Shown: positions 8,414 through 17,659, counted from the first letter of the stretch. The stretch: DNA of 64,000 bases from Prevotellaceae bacterium UBA1746 (GCA_905369775.1 CAJPJR010000002.1:1-64000); one strand, 5' to 3'. The notes: generated by a model not told the origin, from the letters alone. Numbers and translations: made by a program.

Positions 8414-8656
8414 CACGCTTTCTCCCAAGTTTTATTGGCAGAGAGGCCGAGCCTCACTTTCAGTACGTCTGCTTTCGGGCTTTTTCTCTCGTTGAGCTTC
8501 AGTCGAGAGAATATATTTTGCCGAAAAAAAGATGGCATTTTCCCCCTCCTATCGGCGTACCGAATACATTAGCGGAGAGTAAATCTCAAAAAAATGCAGA
8601 TTTCCATGCAGTCATTTCGCTTTTTCCACTCATTCATCACGATAAACTCTATCGTG

Positions 8657-10372
8657 ATGCCAACTCATCGGAAATCTACCGGCACTACGCCATTCGACTC
8701 GCAGACTTTGGGAGAACTCTATGAGACCTATGCTCCGCAACTGCTTCGTATCTGCCTCCGCTACGTCAAAAATCAAGCGGAGGCCGAAGACGTTTTGCAC
8801 GATGCCTTCGTGATTATTTTCACCCACATCGATCATTTGCGCGATGAAACCAAGCTGGTGCACTGGATGACGGTGATTGTGCGCAATCTCGCGCTTCGGC
8901 AGGCGAAAGCCACGGAAGAGCGCCGTCGACTGCGCGAAACGTTGACCGACGAAACGGCGGCTCTCGACAACGACGACCCGGCCCCTGAGATTTCGACGGA
9001 GCGTTTGCTCCAAGCCATCGATGCCCTGCCGCGCGGCTATGGGGAAGTGTTTCGACTTGCGGTGCTCGACGGACTGACGCACGATGAAATCGGGCAATTG
9101 CTGGGCATTGCTCCGCACAGTTCATCGTCGCAACTCGCAAGAGCCAAACGGATGTTGCGAAAATGGTTGACCGACTACCGACTGTTGCTGATTCTTCCGG
9201 TGGCGCTGGGCGTTTGGCTCTACCGCCTGCGCAATGTGCACCGACCTCCGGCGGCGTCGATGGCCTCGCTGCCTGTCTCGCCGGCTCGAAAGACGCCTCT
9301 ACGGGCGGCCGCGGCATCTGCTGCAGCGCGCAAGGAGTGGGGAACGGGCGGCCGACCGAAGCGGGCCGGCAAAGCGACACACGGCTGCTACCGCCGCGAG
9401 AGAACACCTGGCTCATTGCCGCCAAAATTATCGGTTCCATCGCGTTTTGATGTGCTCATCGCCGCCGAAAGGCCCGATTCTGCCCTACCCTTTGCGTCGC
9501 TTCCCGCCTTGTCGCGCAACAGCGACAGTCTCACCGCGCCACACCCCCTCGACCGGGAAAAGGTTCGCCCGATTGCCTCGGCCGTTCGCGATCTCGCGTT
9601 CGCACCGCGCAAGTCTTACCCGTGGACGGTGAATTTCGGTGGTGGAACCGGCGCCAATGCGTCGAATTCGCCCGTTCGTTTCGACTATCTTTCGCTCACT
9701 GACCACGCCAATGGAGGGGTGAGACGCAAAATCCATTCGTTGCAGGAGCTTTCGGACTATCTCGTGTCCAACCGTTCGCTGCTGGACTCGCTCGAACAGG
9801 CGCAATTGAACCGTTTTTTGCTCAACAACGTCCACTCGTCGGAGGACTTGCAAAATCTCAATGAGACGGAACGCCACCAACGTCCCGTGACGATGAGCCT
9901 TTCGGTGGGCAAGCAGTTGAGTGAGCGGTGGTTCTTCGGCACCGGCGTGAGCTACACGCGCCTGGATTCGGAGTTTGAAAGCGCCTTCCACAAAGGGCGC
10001 ATTCAAAAACAACAGCGGATTGATTATTTGGGCGTGCCTTTGCGGTTCACCTATCGCGTTTGGGGCAAAGGGCGCCTCGATGTCTACGCCACGGGCGGAG
10101 CCACCTTCGAATGGCCGGTGAGCACCTCGCTGAAAAAGGCCTACGTCGAAACGACCGACTCCGTGACGCCGCTGCGAACTCGCTTCTCCGCTCCGTGTCA
10201 ATGGTCGGTACAGCTGGGAGCCGGCGTGGAATATCGCATCGTGCGCCCCTTCACGCTCTTTGTCGAACCCGGCGTGACGCACTATTTCGGAACGGGAACA
10301 TCGGTGCGCACTTATCGTTCGGAACATCCGTGGTGCGTGACGGTTCCCTTCGGCATTCGCCTCACTTGGTGA
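8657..10372 (+). CDS. ECF-type sigma-70 factor fused to a transmembrane segment and outer-membrane beta-barrel domain
   Basis: One uninterrupted frame of 571 residues. Residues ~19-84 are sigma region 2 (ELYETYAPQLLRICLRYVKN, then AEDVLHDAFVIIF). Residues ~113-169 are region 4 (LPRGYGEVFRLAVLDGLTHD, EIGQLLGIAP). A hydrophobic helix LLLILPVALGVWLY follows at ~177-190, then a basic and disordered linker. The C-terminal ~200 residues alternate polar and hydrophobic residues (SLSVGKQLSERWFFGTGVSY) and end in GIRLTW, typical of a small porin-like barrel. Bacteroidota often encode an ECF sigma beside a separate TM-plus-barrel protein; here they form one chain. An ATG at 8594 in the same frame is an alternative start. 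Function is inferred: a membrane-tethered sigma sensing the envelope. Confidence 0.8.
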   Translation: MPTHRKSTGTTPFDSQTLGELYETYAPQLLRICLRYVKNQAEAEDVLHDAFVIIFTHIDHLRDETKLVHWMTVIVRNLALRQAKATEERRRLRETLTDETAALDNDDPAPEISTERLLQAIDALPRGYGEVFRLAVLDGLTHDEIGQLLGIAPHSSSSQLARAKRMLRKWLTDYRLLLILPVALGVWLYRLRNVHRPPAASMASLPVSPARKTPLRAAAASAAARKEWGTGGRPKRAGKATHGCYRRERTPGSLPPKLSVPSRFDVLIAAERPDSALPFASLPALSRNSDSLTAPHPLDREKVRPIASAVRDLAFAPRKSYPWTVNFGGGTGANASNSPVRFDYLSLTDHANGGVRRKIHSLQELSDYLVSNRSLLDSLEQAQLNRFLLNNVHSSEDLQNLNETERHQRPVTMSLSVGKQLSERWFFGTGVSYTRLDSEFESAFHKGRIQKQQRIDYLGVPLRFTYRVWGKGRLDVYATGGATFEWPVSTSLKKAYVETTDSVTPLRTRFSAPCQWSVQLGAGVEYRIVRPFTLFVEPGVTHYFGTGTSVRTYRSEHPWCVTVPFGIRLTW

Positions 10373-10380
10373 GCGCTTCA

Positions 10381-10420
10381 CACCGCCGCGCGACGAGATT
10401 CGCAGCGGCGGTGTCGCATT
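10381..10420 (+). terminator. Hairpin after the sigma/barrel gene
   Basis: CACCGCCGC (10381-10389) pairs with GCGGCGGTG (10405-10413). The following TCGCATTTTG is only weakly T-rich, so termination may be partial. Confidence 0.5.
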
Positions 10421-10491
10421 TTGCGACATAGACCATGCAGTATTTTGGCAGGTATGCACTCCTTTTCAAAAAAGGATACAAATAACCTACC

Positions 10492-11568
10492 ATGTACAAC
10501 CTCTACGATTATCTACAAAACGGGTGGACCTTTCTTCACAACCTGCTGCGCCCTCGGCACAAAACCTTGACTTCTCTGATGATTTATTCGACTACGCGGT
10601 GTCAATCGCGGTGTCAACATTGCTCCATTTGGAAAAAACCGGCCGAACACCTCTCGCTCGACGACATTCGCCGCATCATGGAGTCAAAATGCGTGACCGC
10701 CCGCACCACCGTAGGCTTGGAAGGCGGAGAATTTCTGTTGCATCCGGAAGCGGATGCCATCTTGGGGTGGTTTGATGCGCACCATCCTAACTATACCCTG
10801 CTGTCGAACGCTTTGGCTCCGCAGAAACTCACGCAGATGTTGGAAAAGCACCACCCAAAACACCTCTACCTCTCGCTCGACGGGGACAAAAGCACTTATC
10901 GACACATGCGGGGCGTCGACGGTTACGAGCAGGTGATGCAAGTCATCGAACAATGGCACGAACGGATTCCCATTTCGCTCATGTTTTGCCTCTCGCCCTG
11001 GAACTCGTTCCGCGACATGGAGCACGTCATTGCCGTGGCCAAGCGCTATGGCATCGATGTGCGCATCGGTATCTACAGCACAATGTCGTTTTTCGACACC
11101 ACTTCGGGACTGATCGACACGGCGCACACCGATTTCCTGCGGCAGATTCCGCCGTCGATCCACGAAACGGACGAAAACTTCGATTTCGTGGCGCTCTACG
11201 ACGAGTGGAAAAATCAACGCCTACGGTTGCGATGCCACAGTATCTTCAATGAGCTGGTGATTCATTCCAACGGCGATGTGCCGATTTGCCAAAATCTGGA
11301 TGTGGTTTTGGGGAACATACACGAACGTTCGCTCGACGAGATTTTCAACTCGCGCGAAAGCTGCGAAACACAGTGTCGCCACTCGCACCGATGCAATGCA
11401 TGCTGGATCAACTATCACCGAAAGTTTGACATCATCCTCTTGCGCAACCTCGAACGCCTGCTGCCCAAACGACTCATCGAATGCTGGTACGGTCGCTACC
11501 AATGGACGGCCGATCGGCGGATGACTTACAGACAATACTTGAAACAAACAACTCATCTCGACGCATGA
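10492..11568 (+). CDS. Radical SAM/SPASM domain protein
   Basis: This 358-residue protein has the radical SAM cluster motif C-x3-C-x2-C at Cys37, Cys41 and Cys44 (STTRCQSRCQHCSIW). The barrel follows, with GLEGGEF as the SAM-binding loop. A SPASM-like Cys-rich end (GDVPICQNL, then CETQCRHSHRCNACW) should hold an auxiliary iron-sulfur cluster. Such proteins modify peptides or small substrates by radical chemistry; the substrate is unknown. Its stop overlaps the next gene's ATG (ATGA), so it is coupled to a Gfo/Idh/MocA oxidoreductase. The pairing suggests a short pathway. No peptide precursor is obvious next to it. Confidence 0.87.
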   Translation: MYNLYDYLQNGWTFLHNLLRPRHKTLTSLMIYSTTRCQSRCQHCSIWKKPAEHLSLDDIRRIMESKCVTARTTVGLEGGEFLLHPEADAILGWFDAHHPNYTLLSNALAPQKLTQMLEKHHPKHLYLSLDGDKSTYRHMRGVDGYEQVMQVIEQWHERIPISLMFCLSPWNSFRDMEHVIAVAKRYGIDVRIGIYSTMSFFDTTSGLIDTAHTDFLRQIPPSIHETDENFDFVALYDEWKNQRLRLRCHSIFNELVIHSNGDVPICQNLDVVLGNIHERSLDEIFNSRESCETQCRHSHRCNACWINYHRKFDIILLRNLERLLPKRLIECWYGRYQWTADRRMTYRQYLKQTTHLDA

Positions 11569-12632
11569 AATTGATGCTTCCGCTCATCCGGCGCTACAAA
11601 CGTCTGCGGGATCTCCGCCAAATGAACGATCTCTACACCGGTGCGTACGCAATGGTCGGCTTCGGCCACCACGCTGTTCATCATCTGCTCCCGTGCATGC
11701 AGCATTTAGGTTTGCAGCTGCGCTCCGTTTGCTGCTCGTCGGCGAGCAAAGCTGCGGCCGTGGCACGGAAATACCCCGGCGTGCGCGGCACGACCTCGCT
11801 GCGCGAAGTGCTCGACGACAAGGAAATTGACGGTGTCTTCGTGGCGGCGACGCCGTCGGCCCATTTTGCCATCGCCCGTGCGGTATTGGAGAGTGGGAAA
11901 GCGCTCTTTGTGGAGAAACCGCCCTGCACCTCTCTCGAAGAGCTCGACTGCCTGATCGAAACGGCGAAGTGTGCGGGCAACCGCCCCGTGACGGTGGGTT
12001 TCCAGCGCCGTTTTTCGCCGGTGACCGACCGCTTGCGGCAGGAATTGCGCGGGGCGGCGGTGCACAGTTACCACTATCGTTTCCTCACCGGCGCTTACCC
12101 TGAAGGCGATGTGCTGACGGATTTGTTCGTTCATCCGCTGGATTGGGTGTGTTTTCTCTTCGGCGAGGCCCGAGTGCGCAGCTTCACTTCCGTCGGCCGA
12201 GACTCGCGGGGTGAGGTCACGCTGTTGCTGGTTTTGGAACACCGAGAAGCGGTGGGTTGCCTGGAACTGTCGACGGCCTACACGTGGAAACCATCGATGG
12301 AATCGCTGGAAATCAACACCCGAACAGGAATTTACAGAACGGACGGCGCCAATTTTCTGGACTGCACGGAGAAAAGCCCCACCTTCTTCGGCATCCCCAC
12401 GGAAAAGGTGTTTCGACGCACCGCGTGCACCCGCCATTTGCTTGAAAACGACGGATTCGCGCCGACAGCGGCGGGGCATACCATCGTGAAACAGGGTTTC
12501 TTTGACGAAGTGCGCGATTTTGCCCGCCGCACCGAGGGGAAGGTGCGCGGAAACTCTCGGGCCGGCTTGGAAAGCCTGCGCCCCACTTTCGTCTTGCTCG
12601 AGGAAATCCGACGAAGGATGGAGGAAGGTTGA
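11565..12632 (+). CDS. Gfo/Idh/MocA family oxidoreductase
   Basis: The protein has 355 residues. The NAD(P)-binding Rossmann motif is AMVGFGHHAVHH after a basic N-terminal helix (RRYKRLRDLRQMND). The family signature E-K-P-P is followed by CTSLEELDCLIETA, and GFQRRFSP begins the C-terminal alpha/beta domain. The family oxidises or reduces sugars and related compounds. The start is set by the ATGA overlap with the radical SAM stop; the open frame continues upstream inside that gene. The N-terminal ~25-residue extension before the Rossmann fold is unusual and could bind the partner enzyme (inference). Confidence 0.87.
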   Translation: MKLMLPLIRRYKRLRDLRQMNDLYTGAYAMVGFGHHAVHHLLPCMQHLGLQLRSVCCSSASKAAAVARKYPGVRGTTSLREVLDDKEIDGVFVAATPSAHFAIARAVLESGKALFVEKPPCTSLEELDCLIETAKCAGNRPVTVGFQRRFSPVTDRLRQELRGAAVHSYHYRFLTGAYPEGDVLTDLFVHPLDWVCFLFGEARVRSFTSVGRDSRGEVTLLLVLEHREAVGCLELSTAYTWKPSMESLEINTRTGIYRTDGANFLDCTEKSPTFFGIPTEKVFRRTACTRHLLENDGFAPTAAGHTIVKQGFFDEVRDFARRTEGKVRGNSRAGLESLRPTFVLLEEIRRRMEEG

Positions 12633-12724
12633 CGATGAACGGCTCGAAGCGAACAGAGGGCGGAGGTCGTCGCCCCGATTTTGCGAGTGGTCGAGTCATT
12701 GTCGCCGAGCCGCAGCCGTCTTCC

Positions 12725-12762
12725 ACGAAAAAGCCGCCCCTCTCTTGCGAAAGGGGCGGCTT
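12725..12762 (-). terminator. Rho-independent terminator of eno
   Basis: AAGCCGCCCC (12731-12740) pairs with GGGGCGGCTT (12753-12762). On the minus strand the helix is followed by TTTCG after GGCTT, giving a T run. It may also stop plus-strand transcripts from the oxidoreductase. Confidence 0.75.
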
Positions 12763-12826
12763 GCTATTGGGGTGATGCGGGGTGCCGCACGCCGAGGCGG
12801 CAGACACTCACGCAAGAACGTGAGGC

Positions 12827-14116
12827 TTAGGCCTGACGCTTCACGCGCTTGTAACCATAAACGGCGAGATCACCGAGTTCTTCCTCGATGCGGAGGAGCT
12901 GGTTGTACTTAGCCATGCGGTCGGAGCGGCTGAGCGAACCGGTCTTGATCTGACCCGAGTTGGTAGCCACGGCGATATCTGCGATGGTAGCGTCTTCGGT
13001 TTCGCCCGAACGGTGCGAAGTCACCGAAGTGTAGCCTGCGCGGTGAGCCATTTCGATGGCGTCGAGCGTCTCAGAAAGCGAACCAATCTGGTTGACCTTG
13101 ATGAGAATCGAGTTACCGCAACCGAGTTCGATGCCCTTCTTGAGGAAGTCTACGTTGGTAACGAAGAGGTCGTCGCCGACGAGCTGGCAACGATCGCCGA
13201 TGGCGGCGGTGAGTTTCTGCCAGCCTTCCCAGTCGTTCTCCGACATACCGTCTTCGATGCTGTCGATGGGATACTTTTCAACGAGGCCGGTGAGGTAAGC
13301 CACCTGTTCGTCGGCCGTGCGCTTGGCACCCTTCTCGCCTTCGAACTTGGTGTAGTCGTAAACACCGTCGGCATAGAATTCGGAAGAAGCGCAGTCGAGA
13401 CCGATCATCACGTCCTTACCGGGTTCGTAGCCGGCAGCCTTGATGGCCTTGAGGATGCTTTCGAGCGCATCTTCGGTACCGTCGAGCGTGGGAGCGAAAC
13501 CACCTTCGTCACCTACGGCAGTGGAGAGACCACGGTCGTGGAGCACCTTCTTGAGGGCGTGGAAGACTTCGGCACCCATGCGGAGACCTTCGCGGAACGA
13601 GGGAGCACCTACGGGACGGATCATGAATTCCTGGAACGCGATGGGGGCGTCGGAGTGCGAACCACCGTTGATGATGTTCATCATGGGCACGGGGAGGGTG
13701 AAGGTGTTCGTGCCACCGATGTAACGGTAGAGGGGCATGTTGAGGGCAGCGGCACCGGCCTTAGCCACGGCGAGGGAAACGCCGAGGATGGCGTTGGCAC
13801 CGAGGTTGGACTTGGTCTTCGTGCCGTCGAGCGCGAGCATCTTGTGGTCGATGCCGCGCTGATCGAATACGCAGTGACCCAAGAGAACGGGCGCGATCTT
13901 CTCGTTGACGTTGGCAACGGCCTTGAGCGTACCCTTACCGCCGTAACGCTTCTTGTCGCCGTCGCGGAGTTCGAGGGCTTCGTGCTCACCGGTCGAGGCA
14001 CCGGAGGGAACCGATGCACGACCCATCACGCCGTTTTCGAGCGTTACGTCTACTTCTACTGTGGGATTGCCGCGGGAATCGAGAATCTCGCGAGCTACGA
14101 TTTTCTGAATTTTCAT
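12827..14116 (-). CDS. eno: Enolase
   Basis: This 429-residue protein is of typical length and converts 2-phosphoglycerate to phosphoenolpyruvate in glycolysis. Visible signatures are REILDSRGNPTVEVDV at the N-terminus, VPSGASTGEHEALELRD, SHSDAPIAFQEFMIRP, VGDEGGFAP, the Mg ligands in SIEDGMSENDW and VGDDLFVTN, and the C-terminal SHRSGETEDATIADIAV and TGSLSRSDR. It starts 39 bases after the flavodoxin stop on the same strand, so the pair is probably co-transcribed. Confidence 0.98.
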   Translation of the reverse strand: MKIQKIVAREILDSRGNPTVEVDVTLENGVMGRASVPSGASTGEHEALELRDGDKKRYGGKGTLKAVANVNEKIAPVLLGHCVFDQRGIDHKMLALDGTKTKSNLGANAILGVSLAVAKAGAAALNMPLYRYIGGTNTFTLPVPMMNIINGGSHSDAPIAFQEFMIRPVGAPSFREGLRMGAEVFHALKKVLHDRGLSTAVGDEGGFAPTLDGTEDALESILKAIKAAGYEPGKDVMIGLDCASSEFYADGVYDYTKFEGEKGAKRTADEQVAYLTGLVEKYPIDSIEDGMSENDWEGWQKLTAAIGDRCQLVGDDLFVTNVDFLKKGIELGCGNSILIKVNQIGSLSETLDAIEMAHRAGYTSVTSHRSGETEDATIADIAVATNSGQIKTGSLSRSDRMAKYNQLLRIEEELGDLAVYGYKRVKRQA

Positions 14117-14155
14117 CGTGTATGAAATTTTGTAGGGAGTTGCGGAGTAAGGGGC

Positions 14156-14641
14156 TTATTTCACGAGTTCAACCCACTTGGCAATACGCTCGGGGTTCTT
14201 GTCTTCGTCGGCTGCGTCGAGGGCGAGACCGATGAACTTGCCGTCGCGGTTGATTTCGGAGTCCGTCACCTGGTAGTCTTCGGGCTCGTAAGCACCGACG
14301 AAGGTGGCGCCGCTGTCCTGAAGTGCGTCGTAGATCTGAGCGAGTGCGCCGCAGAAGCTGTCGCCGTAGCTGTCGGAGTCGCCGCAGCCGAAGAGACCGA
14401 TCTTTTTGCCGGCGAGGTCTTGTGCTTTGAGGTTGTCGAGGAAGTCGTACCAGTCATCTTGCAGGTCGCCTGCACCCCAGGTCGAAGAACCGAGCAGGAG
14501 GGTATCGTAGTCGGCTACCGTCGAGGCGTCGGTATCGCCCACGTTGTGAATGTTGGCAGCGTCAACGCCGAGAGCCGCTGCGATGTCGTTTGCTGCAGCT
14601 TCGGTGTTGCCCGTGCTGCTGCCGTAATAAATTCCGATCAT
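14156..14641 (-). CDS. fldA: Flavodoxin
   Basis: This 161-residue protein starts MIGIYYGSSTGNTEAAA, with the FMN-phosphate loop S-S-T-G-N-T. The 50s loop (SSTWGAGDLQDDWYDF) holds the flavin-stacking Trp and the 90s loop is GCGDSDSYGDSFCGAL. An inserted loop around residues 118-140 marks the long-chain class. It is a one-electron carrier, plausibly serving pyruvate oxidation in this anaerobe. The first 22 codons of the longer open frame lack family sequence and are excluded. Confidence 0.95.
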   Translation of the reverse strand: MIGIYYGSSTGNTEAAANDIAAALGVDAANIHNVGDTDASTVADYDTLLLGSSTWGAGDLQDDWYDFLDNLKAQDLAGKKIGLFGCGDSDSYGDSFCGALAQIYDALQDSGATFVGAYEPEDYQVTDSEINRDGKFIGLALDAADEDKNPERIAKWVELVK

Positions 14642-14732
14642 GTTGTGTGATTTTGATGGGTGAATGAATTGGCCCGGCAAAGTTCGTGCTGCTTCGGGCC
14701 CGCACAATCACCTCAACGGTGACTTTGCACGG

Positions 14733-14748
14733 CAAAATTACAAAGATA
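14733..14748 (-). promoter_or_regulatory. Candidate -7 elements for the flavodoxin-enolase transcript
   Basis: Two abutting matches are read on the minus strand: TAATTTTG (14733-14740) and TATCTTTG (14741-14748). Either would start transcription about 100 bases upstream of fldA. Confidence 0.5.
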
Positions 14749-14930
14749 ATTCGGAATAGCCCCCCCGAGCGGCAGTTTTATGAAGGGGGACGCAGAGAGA
14801 AATGTCGCCCGCGCCCGATCACAACGCCGTGCGCCGGGCAATGGCGACAGAAAACGAATGCGCGAGAGCGAAGCGCGGAAGGGCGAAACGTTTGTGGATC
14901 AGCACAACACGACATATCGCAGTAAAAATG

Positions 14931-14938
14931 TATCTTTG
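14931..14938 (+). promoter_or_regulatory. -7 element for the Crp/Fnr regulator gene
   Basis: TATCTTTG matches TAnnTTTG, about 180 bases upstream of the chosen start. Confidence 0.5.
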
Positions 14939-15119
14939 CGCTGAGCTCGAAAATAAACCGCCCGCAAAGATCAAATTGTCGGGGGATTTCGGCGGAAAAC
15001 GCCCGAGTTTTTTTCAAATTTCCCCGAAGGAGTCGGCACAACAAATGCCATTTTATCTTAAAACATCGCCAACTGCGACGGCTCCCTCGCTTTTCCCTTC
15101 ACGCTCAATCCACTGCTCC

Positions 15120-15746
15120 ATGAACGACCTGCTCCAGCTCTTTATCTTTGCCCAAACGCCCCTCGAAGAATTGCGTGCGTGGTTGGCAGCGACGCCCCAC
15201 CGCTTCGAGCACTTCGCTCCCGGAGAGCGCATCATCTCCCAGGGGGCGGAATGCCGTTCGGCGCTCCTGCTCACGGCCGGGAAGGCCAACACGGAGATGG
15301 TGCAAGACGGACGCGACCTGTCGATCGATGTGCTCAAAGCACCGATGCTCTTGGCCTCGGCCTTCTTGTTCGGGTCGGAGAATCGCATGCCGGTGTCGGT
15401 CACGGCGGCCACCGAATGCGAGGTATGGACGGTGAACAAGGAGGCGCTCTTCGACTTCATGTTGCAGCACCCGGAGGCAATGCGCCGCTTTGTGGCGGAG
15501 GTGTCGGACCGTACGCAATTTCTGAGTCGCCGACTGCGCCAACTCACGTTGCAGAGTCTGCGATCGCGGGTGCTGGACTTCCTGCACGAACGTGGCCGCA
15601 TGGAGAGTGTGCAGACGGCGGCGCAACAACTGGGTGTGCAGCGGCCGTCGCTCTCGCGCGTGCTGTCGGACTTGGTGGCCGAAGGGCGGGTGGAGAAACG
15701 AGACGGGGCTTTCGTGGCCGTGGAGCTCCCGAGCGATGAACTGTGA
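15120..15746 (+). CDS. hcpR: Crp/Fnr family transcriptional regulator (HcpR-like)
   Basis: This 208-residue protein has an N-terminal cyclic-nucleotide-binding-type beta-roll (FAPGERIISQGAECRSALLL to ~115) and a long dimer helix. Its C-terminal winged helix is TAAQQLGVQRPSLSRVLSDL. It lacks the N-terminal Cys cluster of Fnr. It faces the ric-hcp operon, whose promoter holds a Crp-type dyad. Known HcpR proteins of Bacteroidota are Crp/Fnr regulators of hcp that sense nitrosative stress, so the name is based on context plus family. The ATG at 15120 matches where the family begins; the frame is open for 106 codons upstream but lacks homology. Confidence 0.75.
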   Translation: MNDLLQLFIFAQTPLEELRAWLAATPHRFEHFAPGERIISQGAECRSALLLTAGKANTEMVQDGRDLSIDVLKAPMLLASAFLFGSENRMPVSVTAATECEVWTVNKEALFDFMLQHPEAMRRFVAEVSDRTQFLSRRLRQLTLQSLRSRVLDFLHERGRMESVQTAAQQLGVQRPSLSRVLSDLVAEGRVEKRDGAFVAVELPSDEL

Positions 15747-15882
15747 GCCCGCACCAAGGCGGAGACTGCCACGGAAGCGGACGCAGTGCGCCGGGAGGTG
15801 CACCGCACAGCCGCAAAACACTCCCTGCGGACGGCGGTACCCTACCCTCGCCCTGCGCCAAACGTCGGAGCACAGGACGAAC

Positions 15883-15917
15883 AACGCCCCCTTGCCTCGA
15901 GAGGTAAGGGGGCGTTT
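15883..15917 (+). terminator. Rho-independent terminator after the Crp/Fnr gene
   Basis: ACGCCCCCTT, then CCTC, pairs with GAGG, then AAGGGGGCGT (to 15914), followed by TTTTGTG. The helix is also readable on the minus strand, so it may serve the convergent hcp operon. Confidence 0.75.
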
Positions 15918-16009
15918 TGTGTACGTTCGACGGCATCGAACCCGAATACTAAGATGCGCGCCGAACGAGGACCGCCGTATCCGGCGGCCTATGGGACGGA
16001 CGCTGCCGA

Positions 16010-17659
16010 TCAGGCGATGCCAAAGACCTTGAAATCGTTTTCGACGTCGGTGATGCCGGCAATGCCGAAGTTCTTGACGAGCACATCGACCACACCGGGC
16101 GAAAGAAAACCGGGGAGCGTGGGACCGACGTGGATGTCTTTGATGCCGAGATAGAGGAGGGCCAGGAGCACGATGATGGCCTTCTGCTCATACCAAGCGA
16201 TGTTGTAGGCGATGGGCAGTTGGTTGACGTCTTCGAGTCCGAACACTTCCCTGAGTTTGAGGGCGATGAGGGCCAGAGAGTAGCTGTCGTTGCACTGTCC
16301 TGCGTCGAGCACACGGGGAATACCGTTGATGTCGCCGAGCGGGAGCTTGTTGTAGCGGAACTTGGCGCAGCCGGAGGTGAGAATGACGATGTCTTTGGGC
16401 AGCGCCTTCGCAAATTCGGTGTAGTAGTTGCGGCCGCGCTGGCGACCGTCGCAACCACTCATGACCACAAACTTGCGGATGGCACCGGATTTGACGGCCT
16501 CGACCACCTTGTCGGCAAGGGCAAAAACTTGGTTGTGGCCGAAACCACCGACGATGCTGCCGTGTTCGATGGTGCGCGGGGGCTCGCAGGTGAGGGCCAC
16601 TTCGATGATTTCGGAGAAATCTTTATGACCATCGGCGTCGGCCACGATGTGTTTCCAACCGGGATAGCCGGTGGAATTGGTGGTGAACACGCGATCCTTG
16701 TAGGTGGCGTTGGAGAGGGGCGGCACGATGCAGTTGGTGGTGAAGAGAATGGGGCCGTTGAAGGCGGTGAACTCTTCGCGCTGCTGCCACCAAGCGTTGC
16801 CGTAGTTGCCGACGAAGTGCTTGTACTTCTTGAACGCAGGGTAATAGTGGGCGGGAAGCATCTCGCCGTGGGTGTAAACATCGACGCCTTTGCCTTCGGT
16901 CTGTTCGAGCAGCATTTCGAGATCCTTGAGATCGTGGCCGCTGATGAGGATGCCGGGACGGCGGCCGCCCTCAATAGACACTTCGGTCACTTCGGGGTGC
17001 CCGTAGGTGCCGGTGTTGGCGGCGTCAAGTTGGGCCATCGACTTCACACCGTACTCGCCGGTGCGGAGCGTGAGGGCGATGAGGCCTTCGACATCGAGCT
17101 CGTCGACGGTGAGGGCGGCCATGGCGTCGCACATGAAGCGGTTGAGATCGAGATCTTCGTGGCCGAGACGCTGGGCGTGTTCCACGTAGGCAGCCATGCC
17201 CTTGAGGCCGTAGATGATGAGTTCGGTGAGCGAACGCTTGTCGGCGTCGGTTTCGGCCAAAACGCCCACTTCGCCGGCTTTGGCGTCGTAGGCTTCGCGA
17301 CCGGCGCGCCAGGTCACGGCATCGGCTGTGGGCACGGGAGCGAGGGCACGGAGGCGTTCGGCCAGGGCATCGCGGAGGTCGAGACCGCGATCAACGCGTG
17401 CGGCGATGCTTTCGTCGTCGAAATTGGCGTTGGTGATGGTGCAGAACAGGGCATCGGTGTTGAAGTGATAGACTTCGGTGGCGATGTCTTGGCCGTGGCG
17501 GCGAAGTTCGCGTTCGAGCACGGAGATGCCGCGCACCACAAAGAGGAGCAGGTCTTGAAGACGGGCGGTGGAGGCTTCCTTGCCGCAAACGCCTTTGATG
17601 AGGCAACCGGTGTTGCCGGCCGTTTCTTGGCACTGGAAGCAGAACATTTTGGGATCCAT
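16010..17659 (-). CDS. hcp: Hybrid cluster protein (hydroxylamine reductase)
   Basis: This is a 549-residue protein. The N-terminal [4Fe-4S] ligands are Cys7, Cys10, Cys19 and Cys25 (C-x2-C-x8-C-x5-C). The hybrid-cluster part shows conserved stretches such as STGYPGWKHI, VMSGCDGRQRGRNYY, TSGCAKFRYNKL and DAGQCNDSYSL, which supply the cluster Cys residues. Hcp reduces nitric oxide or hydroxylamine and protects against nitrosative stress. It lies 42 bases downstream of the hemerythrin-like ric gene on the same strand and is convergent with the Crp/Fnr regulator. Confidence 0.97.
   Translation of the reverse strand: MDPKMFCFQCQETAGNTGCLIKGVCGKEASTARLQDLLLFVVRGISVLERELRRHGQDIATEVYHFNTDALFCTITNANFDDESIAARVDRGLDLRDALAERLRALAPVPTADAVTWRAGREAYDAKAGEVGVLAETDADKRSLTELIIYGLKGMAAYVEHAQRLGHEDLDLNRFMCDAMAALTVDELDVEGLIALTLRTGEYGVKSMAQLDAANTGTYGHPEVTEVSIEGGRRPGILISGHDLKDLEMLLEQTEGKGVDVYTHGEMLPAHYYPAFKKYKHFVGNYGNAWWQQREEFTAFNGPILFTTNCIVPPLSNATYKDRVFTTNSTGYPGWKHIVADADGHKDFSEIIEVALTCEPPRTIEHGSIVGGFGHNQVFALADKVVEAVKSGAIRKFVVMSGCDGRQRGRNYYTEFAKALPKDIVILTSGCAKFRYNKLPLGDINGIPRVLDAGQCNDSYSLALIALKLREVFGLEDVNQLPIAYNIAWYEQKAIIVLLALLYLGIKDIHVGPTLPGFLSPGVVDVLVKNFGIAGITDVENDFKVFGIA

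Larger units (their letters stand above)
8160..8656. other. Divergent control region between trxA and the sigma/barrel gene
   Basis: It contains the trxA promoter with its two dyads, a plus-strand -7 element at 8406-8413, and a long AT-rich leader for the sigma-factor gene. No additional gene is visible. Confidence 0.6.
14642..15119. other. Divergent control region between fldA and the Crp/Fnr gene
   Basis: It holds the fldA -7 boxes and a plus-strand -7 box at 14931-14938. The plus frame open through this region before 15120 has no family sequence. No other gene is seen. Confidence 0.55.

Noticed and set aside
8594..8656. Earlier ATG for the sigma/barrel gene
   Set aside because: The extra 21 residues are not sigma-like and most ECF factors begin shortly before region 2; I kept it only as an alternative.
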